Positions 11,381 through 41,686 of a DNA stretch of 60,000 nt are shown here, piece by piece. The first letter of the stretch is position 1. Each line of letters begins with the position of its first letter. A program made the position numbers and the translations under genes. This DNA comes from Mesostigma viride (taxonomy: Eukaryota; Streptophyta; Mesostigmatophyceae; Mesostigmatales; Mesostigmataceae). The notes beneath the pieces were generated by a model. It did no database searches, had not been told where the DNA came from, and worked only from the letters and a program-made list of their open reading frames with translations. The DNA is taken from NCBI GenBank assembly GCA_009746045.1, contig RPFO01001901.1:126001-186000 (forward strand), given 5' to 3'.

Positions 11381-12263
11381 CAGTGTTTTTTTTAAGGTTT
11401 TCGTTACTAGTGGCGCTAGGCCACTTGTGGCGTTTCGAACTATGAAAACTTCAGTTTACTCGGCCAATGTGTGGCTTTAAGCCAATTAAAATTGGGCTTG
11501 GCACGGCCACGTGTGGCGGGCTGGCTTCAGTTTTTGGTGCAGCAAATGACCCTACGGGCAGCGGGGTCAGCGCGGCGCGGCGCCGTACTGGCATTCCAAG
11601 TTCAAAGTAGTTCAGAACAGTAGGTTTAATTATCTTAAGTTCAAACTAGTAGAATTTAGTAGAATCATTCACTCCTTAAGTTGGGTTCACGCCTGAAGTT
11701 GGGTTGACCAAAAACCTCGAACCCAACTTAAGGCGTGAATGCCTGTACACAAGGCGGGCGAGCGTCTCCGTCTCAGGCATCGGCGCCGGGCGTACTTGGT
11801 AAATTAACAACAACGATTACTACTACAGCCACTGCTTAACAAAACGGTTACTGAAGTGCCGAAAGTACACATTAGTCAATGCAGTACAGTACTGTATGGC
11901 TGCCCTGGTCTTTGGCAGCGGGCCACTTGCCACTTGGCACTTGGCCGGGCTCTACGTACATGCACTATGCAGTCAGTAAGTCAGTCAGTCATAGTAGTAC
12001 TCATAGTAGTTCTAGTACTAGGGAGGCTTGTGGCGGAACGCCGGCCGGAAGACCGGCTGACACCGCCAATTGTGGCGTAGCCTGTACTAGAGTGAACTTC
12101 AGGCACGGCCACCCTGTGGCGAAACGAAACTACAAAGTAGAACAGCACGGCCAAATTGTGGCTTCTTGGGTGCCCTGTCAAAGTGGGTGGCACCGCCACA
12201 TTTTGCCAAAAAAAGTGCCACACCGCCACATTTGGCGGCATATCGCCACTAAAAAAAACACTG
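11381..12263. mobile_element. Non-autonomous hAT-type element with subterminal motif array
   Basis: An 883-bp element between 8-bp duplications GCTGATTC (11373-11380 and 12264-12271). The terminal inverted repeat starts CAGTGTTTTTTTTA. The 8-bp target duplication and CAGTG start fit the hAT superfamily. The interior has no transposase. Both ends are crowded with GTGGCG/CGCCAC and GGCCACnnGTGG-like motifs, most densely at 12010-12250. An inverted repeat TTAAGTTGGGTTC/GAACCCAACTTAA sits near 11675-11730. Confidence 0.8.
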
Positions 12264-12637
12264 GCTGATTCACGAGCATTATTTAGCCATGTACATGTGA
12301 GCCTATGATATGCCACACTCCAGATGATGCCTAGCTTTATCTAGTTATGCTGTGCCCATGCAGAGAGCTGCTCTCTGCTGAGATGCCATGCTCTAGCTCT
12401 TGTATAGCTCTGCTGATCTTCCCCACCTATGACGGGCTCCCCTTAGCTGGGTGTTGCCCGAGACTCTGGGGGGTGCAGGTGCCCTGGTGCACCTAGAGCA
12501 AGTGTCGTTTACATTCCCACCCTTGCAGGAAGTAGCTTAGAATGTATTATAGGCCATATGCCCCTTCTCAAGGGCTATGTGCTACATATACTCCCAACGG
12601 AGTTATGTTCCTAATTAATTAATTAATTAAGGCGCAG

Positions 12638-13955
12638 ACCTCCTTTCAACAAGCTGGCGGGGACCAGGTAATCCGCGGCCGAAGAGGGTACGTGCCGCTG
12701 GCGGCAGGGGGGTCCCAGCAACACCGAGACGGGCGGCCGTCTCGGGGTGGATCGAGTGGCGGGGGGGGGAGCGCAAGCCCCGCCCCTCAAGGAAACATTG
12801 TGCCGCCGGGGCCGGGCCCGGCCATGCAGCCAGGCTGCGGTCGACGGCCGGCGCCGCGCCATCCCCCGTGTGCTCCACAGGGGTGCGCCGCCGCCAGCCG
12901 GCGGAGCCGGTCAGGGTGGAACCACAATTCCTTGCCCTGGTTGCGAGCTTAACAGGCCTTGGCATCCGCGATGCATTGGGCAGCCTCTGCCCGTCCTGAG
13001 CACTGCTACGTGCGCGGCGCGGTACACGTGTAGGCCTCGATCACAACTCCAGGCGGCCTTGAACACGGGTTAATTCCAGCAGCGGGTCCCGGTTGCGCTT
13101 GCATGAGGCGGTGCCGAGCGGCCAGGACCGCGGGGTCCTGTACGTCGGGAGAGCGGGCCGGGGCGGCGCGGCGGGGCACTATCGCGGCCAGCAGATGCAG
13201 GGCCGCAAGCACCGGTGCGCGGGCCACAAAGCCCGCAAAAGTGGCGGCGTTGGGAGCACCGCCCTGGGCCAGTGCGTCGACGTCAGCCTGGGCCCCAAGA
13301 GCCGCCAGGTACACCCGTCGGCACCGGTTCGTGCCCGTGGTCGGTGTCCGACCAGTGCTCGGGGTCACCGCGGACCGGGTGGAGCACTGTCCAGTCAGAG
13401 CAGGCCACTTGGGCGCGGCGCTTGGGGGCTGGAACCGAAGCCGAATCCGGTCGCACGCACCAACCGGTGGTCGGAACGCACCGTGGGCAGGTCAAACACT
13501 CGGGTATCTGGTATCCAGAACCGAAGTGCACCTGGGCTGCCGCTACGTCCGGAGTCCAGACAAGCCTGACGTACGGTTGTTAGGGCCCAGAAAAGTGACC
13601 AAGTCCTGTGAGGGACGTCGGAAGTGGCAGGCGACAGCAGCCATCCCGCTACATCCAGGAAAAAATGCCGAAAACAAGGGGGTGTTGTCGTTAGCCACCG
13701 TGCCGGCAGGAGCAAAGCGACTGCCAGAAGTGCCCACGGGGAGCGTGGCATTGGCGTCTGGCAGCATAACCAAGAAGTGGCGGGCCAGGGTGCCCCCCTT
13801 GAAAGTTCATGCAAGTCCTCAAAGAGCGAACTTCTGGCGTTCCCCCAGTGGCAAATCATGCTATGAGGAGCGTAGCCCACCCTGGGCAACCGTGAGGTAG
13901 TGTTAATGGACCGCCCCTCAACGGAGGTGAAATGTGCTACCATAAGGCGGGGGGT
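12638..13955. other. GC-rich region of unknown content
   Basis: Several frames stay open on both strands because the DNA is very GC-rich, but none shows a domain I recognise. It lies directly upstream of the Penelope-like reverse transcriptase and may include its decayed 5' part. I cannot show this from motifs. Confidence 0.3.
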
Positions 13956-15176
13956 CAGTTATATAATGGTCCTGTTGCTTTGCGCACCATTGCTGCGTCG
14001 CATTCCGCCCCACTGATGCATCTCTCGAAACTCATCTGCCATGCTTTGAATGCTCTTCTCCCCGAAGCCAATGCATTATGGGTGGAGGTGCTGTCGAATA
14101 CCGGGTATGAATGCGCTGGTAGTTGTCCAGATCGTCATAGACTCAGCCCAAGTACGCCTACGCCCTGCCGCCCTTAGCCGTTCTAAGACAGCAGCAGAGA
14201 AGCGTATACCTATGCCCATAGCCACCTATGACTTCACCACTCTATATACCACACTAGATTTGCACGATTTGAAAGCTCGTTTAGATAGCCTCCTTACTCG
14301 TCTGTATCGGCATGTAGGCCTCACGGGCGCAACCACCTGCACGTGCGTGTTTCTCAGACCAAGCCCACGGCAACGTGGCTCTCAGGGATTGCGGCCTGCA
14401 GGTGCTATCGTGCGGGATGCTTATAATTATATTATCACGAAGGCTGACCTTGTTCATTGGATCTCTTACCTTGTTGATAACACCTTCATTTGTTTTGCGG
14501 GCAATCAGTATACCAACAAGCTATCGGCATCCCTATGGACACTAACTGTGCCAGGCTCCTTGCCAACCTCTATCTATACACTTATGAGCTTGCATTCATG
14601 GAGAATCTCATTGCCTCAAACGATGATGTTCTCATCAGGCGTTTTATCCACACATGTCGATACATTGATGATGTCATTGCTTTCGACAACCCTGATTTCG
14701 CAACCCATTTGTATATCACCGCTGGTCTGCCTGGCATCTACCCGCAAGCGTCCCTCACATTAAAGCTCACGTCGGAGGATACTCATTGCAATTACCTCGA
14801 TCTTAACATTACCCATAACAAGAAGGGCTGGTGTACGGCTGTCTATGATAAGCGCAAGGATCCTAAATACCAGCAAATTCCTTTTATTCGTCACCCCGAT
14901 ATTCACAGTCTCCTTTCCCACACAGCAAAATATGGTATTGTTCTTAGTCAGTTACATCGTTTTCCCTGTCTTTGTTCTTATCGTGTCGATTTCATTACGA
15001 CGCTTGTTGAACTCTTGCATCGTTTGTTGGTCGAAGACTATGACCGAGACATTATGCTCCGTCAAGTCCGGTGTTTTTTGCAACGTCACCCACATTTGTT
15101 CGGTGCTGCCCCTTGGCACAAGCTCTACAAACAGGTCGTGGACCGGCTGGATCGCGTAGTATCTCCGCACATCTGA
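13956..15176 (+). pseudogene. Penelope-like reverse transcriptase, frameshifted
   Basis: Spread over three frames. The first (about 13965-14120) has RTIAASHSAP and HLSKLI. The second has the catalytic block YDFTTLYTTLDLHDL near 14227-14270. The third (14490-15176) has GIPMDTNCARLLANLYLY and the YIDD box in RYIDDVIAFDN (about 14659-14690), followed by FIRHPDIHSLLSHTAKYG. DF-x-x-LYT and the GIPM block are characteristic of Penelope-like reverse transcriptases rather than LINE or LTR types. At least two frame changes make this copy inactive. I did not recognise a GIY-YIG endonuclease. Confidence 0.75.
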
Positions 15177-15315
15177 ACCCTTTGGTGCCAGATCTACTTT
15201 GCGGCCGTACCGAGCCTGGAACTGGATTCGTTGTCCACATCGTCGCGTCGCTGCAGCAACACGGTGTTTTCTGGCATACGCGGGCTTTTGGTTCCCGCCG
15301 CACATTTGAAAGTGC

Positions 15316-15729
15316 TGTCCTCCGGATTTTTGCCTTTGCACCGTGTGCAGTTCTTGGACGTTTGGAATCATGGCTAACGTAATGACTGACTAGCTAGACC
15401 TTTTCAGTGGTTTCCCATTTGCGGGTATTTCCTCGTAAATGGTGGGAGAGCGATCGCAGCAATGGTGCTTACCCCTAGACACTCCCGGCCAGTGGCTCGA
15501 AACACACGCCCTGATCAAGCAAGCTGTTTCCGGCCCCACCGTCTAGGTCATCTAGTCGCTCTACACTTAAGCCAGCCATAATTTCAATGCACAAGGCTAC
15601 ACATTTCCATCACCATTCATATTCATATTCCTGAACGACTCGAACACGCGGACAAGATATCGGCAGGCTCGAGCTACCATGGTCCGGATTCTCCCGATTC
15701 CTGGCCTGCGCTGGTTGTCTCCTTGATAT
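15316..15729 (+). mobile_element. Penelope-like element 3' region
   Basis: Matches 4130-4552 over its length with scattered substitutions and small indels, ending at CTCCTTGATAT. Its position right after the reverse transcriptase makes it the 3' region of that element. Shorter pieces of the same terminus recur in reverse orientation at 57474-57520 and 57694-57740. Confidence 0.65.
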
Positions 15730-16259
15730 AATGGTGTTAATTAAAAGCTAAGTCATGTGCTGAGGCTAGCTGCTGCCAGCGGCGAGCACAAAAAGCCGAC
15801 GCCACTGTGACCTGGCGTCCCACCGCCAAAAGAGTAAAAACACAAAATGATGATCAATGCATTAGAATTTTAGGGTTATAATTAACCTGATCAATGATGC
15901 AAAAATATCGCGTCATGATAAAGCGCAATGTCATCATCAACCACTGCATGGCCCTGTGCGCATCAAGATCGAATCTGCAATGAAGAGTAATTTTGGGTTT
16001 TTGTGCATGCATATGATACATACAAATTATCTAGAGCATTTCCTTGGGTTCAAGTTGCAAAATTTATTATCGCAAGTCGGTTGTCTCTTTGTCGTTGTCT
16101 TACTTAATAAAGTAAGATGTGAATACTGCACACTTCTTTTCTCATGCCATGTCTAGCAAACAGAGCCTTTCTCCAAATGATGCCACCAAGCAGCAATAAC
16201 CAGTTGCCACCATCAAGGGCCTGGCTGACAGCTCCTGTCTACGATGCGGCGAGCAGACT
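15730..16259. other. Downstream flank of the triosephosphate isomerase gene
   Basis: AT-richer DNA after the isomerase stop codon (minus strand). It probably contains the 3' untranslated region. I could not fix a polyadenylation site, and no other gene is seen. Confidence 0.4.
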
Positions 16260-21372
<5,113 letters not shown>

Positions 21373-21447
21373 GGTGAAAGATGAGCGGACAAGCTGTCGT
21401 TGTTGGAAGGCCACTCGATGAAGGCCGGAGTTCTCGGGCGCGTGGTG

Positions 21448-21454
21448 ATTTATA
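21448..21454 (-). promoter_or_regulatory. Candidate TATA box of TPI
   Basis: The minus strand reads TGGTATAAATC, with TATAAAT at 21454-21448, about 75 bp upstream of the start codon. If used at a typical spacing of about 30 bp, transcription would begin near 21423 with a leader of about 50 nt. This also argues against a long N-terminal targeting extension. Inference from sequence only. Confidence 0.5.
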
Positions 21455-22217
21455 CCATATCCGGTCGCTCGTGTCCACCGTGCATCTCTCTTCGTGGCAA
21501 CTCAGTGAAACGCATTGTCATTAAATTTTGCCGACCCAGGCGGTAGCCACGTGAGGATCAATTAAGGACTTTGGGCCCTTCAGGTACGCCAATTTTGGTT
21601 GAGTGGACAATATGTGAGTACACTACAGCGATACTTGCTCATGTTGCCTGAAGCCAGTCCCACCAGGCAAGGCCTTGGCTTGTGCCTCGGGTTGCTTTCC
21701 CGTTTCCAGGCTTGTTGTGGGAAGCTTCGGTCGCCGCGCCACTTGGCACCCGCGCGCCACTTGGCGTCCAACGGTAACCTGCACGGAAAACAAATGGCCA
21801 TTGAATATTTCCTGCGCAGTATAAAATAGCCAGGTCGGAGGTTTCTTGGGAAATACTTTGGTGCGCTATGATATTCGCGGGTCGCTCGCCATGGATGCGC
21901 TTAGCACTTTGTTCTCATTATTATTCGGTTTTTCATATGGCTGCAGGTTTGGCATTGTATTGAGGCTTCCCGGAAAGATATCAGGATAAGAGAAGGACGC
22001 TTTGACTCGAGCTCTCTCACAGTGAGCTAGCGCAACCTACCAGCAATTAGCTAAATTATACAATGCCAATCAAAGAGCGACGAATCCCTTAATAATTTTG
22101 ATTCGGAATAACAATGAATTCCTACGTTGCACTGGATGACAGACGAAAAAAGGTAGAATAATTTCCTCACTGGCGATTTTTTCGTCCCACCCCCTGCTTG
22201 TGACTGCCGTGTTGAGC
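21455..22217. other. Shared intergenic region of two divergent genes
   Basis: About 0.85 kb separates the two start codons. No coding region is recognised. It probably contains the upstream elements of both genes. A short frame beginning ATGGATGCGCTTAGC near 21891 reads as a hydrophobic peptide, but I see no reason to call it an exon. Confidence 0.4.
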
Positions 22218-37685
<15,468 letters not shown>

Positions 37686-38021
37686 AGGTCATGCATGGCT
37701 TCGCAGACACATGTGCTCCGCAGGCTTGCCACCTGATGTGACGTCGAACGAACCTTTAGGAGTTGCATGATTTTTGTCTCGAAGAAGGCTAGGCCGGCAA
37801 GTTTCTGTTCAGTAGAAAGCACCCCAATAGAGGGATTTGTCGTATTTGTACAGTTGGGGTCTCTAACCCACTTACTGATACTGTCAAACACGGTGCTAGA
37901 CTACAGTTATGTATTTTGTCAACACTTTTCTTTCAACATGCAAAAAAATATGGAAACTGTGTTAGCTCTGTCTCATGAAGAATTGGATCTGCAGCTTTAA
38001 GCTTCCCATCTCAGTCCAACA
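37686..38021. other. Downstream flank of the coiled-coil gene
   Basis: The presumed 3' untranslated and terminator region of the coiled-coil gene, up to the TTAA border of the next transposon. Nothing else is recognised. Confidence 0.4.
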
Positions 38022-38025
38022 TTAA

Positions 38026-38680
38026 CCCGTGTTTTTTTACAACGCGATACATCGCGTTGTAGGGTTAGAACGCGATGTATCGCGTTGTAATATGACACGC
38101 GGCAAGTCTATTAAACATGCGATTTTTGGTCTGAAACTTTTAACAGGTCAGAAGCATCTCATAGAATTCAAGAAAAAATACTGGTATTTTTGGTATTGTT
38201 TTTGTGACAGCTGCAAACAAATATGTACCACTGAAATCAGGCATTTTCGCGGGACAAAGGTGAAGACGACGGCGATGGCGGCAGGTAGATCTCGCCAGTT
38301 TTCGCGCGAATTTCAGTGGCTGTTGGGTGGCACGACCATGACGATGCGTTCAAAGGTTGATAATTAGGTTTCTACGAGTTTGTTGAGGTACTGGGTTTTG
38401 TTAACCCGTGTTTTTTTTATTAGAACGCGATATATCACGTTGTAAGCTTTTTTTAGAACGCGTATAGCACCTAAGGAAAATTTTTTTTCCATAGGTGTAG
38501 TTTTTTCCAGTTTCTCACCCAACTTTCATGCGGAAACCCTGGAAACCGGCATACATATTACTACGGCAGGACTCGGGTCTGCTGCGGCACCATGCTTGGT
38601 ATTTCCATGGTGTTTCGACTTCTTAACACATGTTTATTCATTCCGAACGCCCGGACTCTCTGCTAAACCGAGATTTGTGC
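38026..38680. mobile_element. TTAA-target transposon copy 2, left part
   Basis: Preceded by TTAA (38022-38025) and starting CCCGTGTTTTTTT, it follows copy 1 (1738-2312) closely, including both subterminal palindromes. Near 38393-38492 it carries an extra inverted piece of the element's right terminus (TTAACCCGTG... to ...AAGGAAAATTTT). At 38681 it is cut by the LINE and resumes at 54664. Confidence 0.8.
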
Positions 38681-40513
38681 CCACGCCGCCCGCCGCTGAG
38701 CAGGACTACACGTACCCAGCCCTGACGGGACCCCTGGCCGACCCCAACGAGCTACCGTCGTTCACCGAGCTCGAGCTGAGCACCGCCGCCAAGCAACTCC
38801 GCTTCTACGCCGCCGTTGGACCTGATCAGCTCCCAGCCCCGGTGATTAAGCTGACGGCGCTCACGGGGTTCCTGCTTGACGTCTGCAACCGGATCCTGCT
38901 TGCCGACGTGCCGCCGATTCCTGAGTGGCAGCACAGCTACCGTATTATGCTGTACAAAAACAAAGGTTCCCCTGACGACCCCGCCAACTACAGAGGAGTC
39001 TGCATCCAGAGCGCCGCACTCAAGTTGTTCATGCGCACGATCCTCAACCGCCTTCGTTCTGCTCTCGACTGTCACCTAGGGGAAAGTCAAATGGGCTTTC
39101 GTCCTGGGCGCAACACCGTCATGGCCATCTTCGTCGCGCGTCGCCTCTTCGAGGAAATCGCTCTCCTGCAACCTGGTGAGCTTCCCGCCATCCTGATCTT
39201 CGTCGACTTCATCAAGGCTTTTGATTCTGTCCTCTGGGACGCTCTATGGGCTGTACTTGCTCGCGCTCGCGTCCCCACTCCCCTGATTACCGTCATCCGC
39301 ATGCTGTATGAGGGGTCGACCACTTCGGTGCGCACTCAACACGGCATTACCCCGCCATGCCCACTGCAGACCGGCGTCTGGCAGGGTTGCGACCTGTCGC
39401 CGTACCTGTTTATTATTTTAGTGGATTATGTTATGCGCCAGGCACGTGCTCGCTTTGCTAGCATCGCAGGCCGTGCCCCTGGCCTAGCGATCACGAACGA
39501 GCTTGGGGAAGGGGGGCCGACTAACAAGCAGAATTTACTAGCTGACCTCATTTATGCCGACGACATCACGCTCATCGAGAAGCCGGAGTCTGCCCAACTT
39601 TGGCTGGACTGCCTGGCGCTCGAGGCTCGGGCGGTTGGTCTAGAAATCAGCCCCAAAACGGAGGCCCTGGCCCTCGGCATGGCAGGGCCCCCACCCACGC
39701 TCTCCGCCTCTTAGACGACACCGAGGTCAACTACCCTCCTTCAGGCCGCTTCAAGCTTCTCGGCAGTTGGCTTCCCGACTGCGAGGACGACATGACGACA
39801 CGGATCGGCGTGGCGTGGGCGCACCTCCATGACCACCGCCGCTGGTGAGTGGTGGAGCAACCCCGCCCTACCCCGGATCGTCAAGCGCGACCTCTTCAAG
39901 GTCGTCATTCTGACGACTGATCCTGACCTACGGCGCCGAGACCTGGACACTGACGCAGGAGCTGGAGCAACGACTCGACGGCAACGTCACCAAGATGCTG
40001 CGCAAGGCCCTTAACATCCCCTTTGGTTTGCACATTAGTAATGAGGATTTGTACGCTGATTTGCCCTATGTTTCCCACATTATTAGGCACAGGCGCCTGG
40101 GCCTAGCCGCGGGGCACCTGGCCCGCACAGATCAGGTAGATACATCAGATAGACTAGCTGGCACCACGCCCGCCCAGCCTGGGCGATATGTCCTCACCTG
40201 GCGTGCCCCAGGCCGCGCGCGGCAGGGCCGCCACCCGTGGACTTTTCGTGATAGACTCGGCATGGACATGTGCTACACTAGACGTGACGGGCTCACCCCC
40301 GGGCAGCCTCCTGGTTTGTCTGTAATATGGAGGCAGATGGTGCGCAAGGATAGATGGCAAGTAGTGATGAAGGAGACCACCCCCAAGCCTGTGGGGGCTC
40401 CGCGTGTGACCGCGTATGGCATTCATAGCGATTCGGGCCGCGGTGCCCACGCCCCTGTAACTAGGACCTAGATAGCTTACACCATCCATTCCATCCCATG
40501 TTCCCCTCCCACT
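38681..40513 (+). mobile_element. LINE, 5'-truncated, part before the LTR insertion
   Basis: Inserted into the TTAA element with the duplication TTGTGC (38675-38680 and 54664-54669). It carries the reverse transcriptase and the start of the 3' untranslated region. At 40514 the LTR element begins, with CCACT at 40509-40513. The LINE's last part is at 54550-54663. Other copies of its 3' end are at 6697-6841 and, inverted, at 54981-55509. Confidence 0.8.
38684..40471 (+). pseudogene. LINE reverse transcriptase, frameshifted
   Basis: The first frame (to the stop at 39712-39714) shows the order expected of a non-LTR reverse transcriptase: HSYRIMLYKNKGSPDDPANY, SQMGFRPGRNTVMAI, FVDFIKAFDSVLWDAL (catalytic Asp), TGVWQGCDLSPYLF and the catalytic box LIYADDITLIEK. 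The frame then changes. A later frame has ETWTLTQELEQR-like sequence, MLRKALNIPFG and RRLGLAAGHLARTD, ending at 40471, typical of the C-terminal region of such enzymes. The N-terminus and endonuclease are missing by 5' truncation. I cannot place the clade. The upstream reach of the first frame to 38596 is chance read-through from the transposon. Confidence 0.8.
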
Positions 40514-41293
40514 TGTAACGACTAAAAATGATCATCAGCATCATCCACAGTCCAATATGAAAGATCTTTTTACCTGGGTTGCTTTCTTGAGTTGCAGAAC
40601 TTCAAGTATCCGAGCAACGTTGAGATGGAAATTCCACAGCACGTGATTTAGGGAATCACACCCCTTGTAGACACAAAGACAAGCTCGTGTGTAGACGACC
40701 TCTGTGGAACTGAAGGACGTCTATAGCCAAGGGGCTCTTATGGATTGGACAACAAAGCCAAGCTTTATTATACCATGGTGAATCAAAACCAACGTAGCAA
40801 CAATGGCGACCCCACGTCCTTGATATCGACGTGCTTGTCGAACTTGCTCCAACCTTAGCCTGAAGAGAACCAATCAGAACCATGGAATCCTATACAAGAT
40901 CTTCGTATCCAGCCTAGTCACACAGAACAGAACAACACCACACACAGCCTGGCAGAATCTTTTCATGAGATCTTAAATCTGTCGTGAGCACTGAAGTCCC
41001 AAAGGAGCATTTAAGACTCAATAGTACCAACTAACAAACTACAACCCCACGTGGATCAGGCCACGACCAATGAGGGCTCCTATCAGTAGTATCAGCCAAC
41101 AAACTACAACCCTACGTGGATCAGGCCACGACCAATGAGGGTTCCTATCAGTTGGCTGACAAAGTATCAGCTCTAAGTACCGTCGTCTTAGAAACCTCAT
41201 AACTTTCTCAATACTGATCCAAAAGTCCTCGAATAAAAGCCAAACATTCACAAAACAAAGGATGTAACAACAAAGTCATTTTTGCTTGTTACA
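40514..41293 (-). repeat. LTR of the chromovirus (3' LTR in element orientation)
   Basis: A 780-bp LTR beginning TGTAACGACTAAAA and ending GCTTGTTACA on the plus strand, with TGTAAC/GTTACA inverted ends. It is bordered outside by CCACT (40509-40513) and inside by the polypurine tract. It matches 53765-54544 with no difference that I noticed; its first 80 bp recur at 51984-52063. Confidence 0.92.
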
Positions 41294-41306
41294 TATCTCC
41301 CCCTCA
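41294..41306 (-). promoter_or_regulatory. Polypurine tract
   Basis: The minus strand reads TGAGGGGGAGATA immediately before the LTR, the expected primer site for plus-strand DNA synthesis in an LTR retrotransposon. It fixes the orientation of the element as minus. Confidence 0.8.
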
Positions 41307-41686
41307 AAACTGGACCTCCCAGGTCCAATAGCCAACTCTTGAAGGCAGAGGAACATTGAACAGAAATCCACCATCTCTTGGGAAAAGCAGATGGGTTTTT
41401 ACATCCCTGAAAACAGGGCCTCCTATCTCATAAACATCTAGTCACAGGTCTCTACAGCAAACAAGTCACTACCTTATCTACTATAAAGCCAGATAAACAC
41501 ATCTCATAATACAAGGTCTTCCATTCAGCATCCTGGAACCTGGAACTCTGGACTGGAACATCAGAACTGGACTGGAGCCTCCCCCCCATCATCCATCCTG
41601 GAATCCCCCCCTCACACCACAATCCAAAGCACCTTCCATGCTCTTTCCCCAACATTTCCCATCCTCTTCCTGCACAGCTCTGTTCT

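Larger units (their letters stand above)
7804..12629 (+). mobile_element. ORF1-only retroposon, full-length copy, plus strand
   Basis: Flanked by AGGCGCAG (7796-7803 and 12630-12637). It starts CCACGAGCCACGAGC, has a 5' region with two diverged repeats of a unit containing ATGGCTGACGGCGGAGCTCA, and an ORF1-like frame (8132 to 11293). Its 3' untranslated region shares GGAGTTATGTTCC with the inverted copy, and it ends in a TTAA-type tail. Removing the two later insertions (9338-11036 and 11381-12263) leaves about 2.2 kb. No reverse transcriptase or endonuclease frame is present, so it must have been mobilised in trans, comparable in design to the half-L1 (HAL1) elements of mammals. Confidence 0.75.

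Noticed and set aside
13006-13943. Several 100-265 codon frames on both strands
   Set aside because: High GC keeps many frames open; no domain, splice or composition evidence favours one.
21373-21414. Longer isomerase start beginning with GTG at 21414
   Set aside because: No ATG is there, and the canonical MPRKFF start with a TATA box 75 bp upstream fits better.
38596-38683. N-terminal extension of the LINE reverse transcriptase (MVFPWCFDFL...)
   Set aside because: This part is transposon DNA also present at 2240-2312 without the LINE; the read-through is chance.
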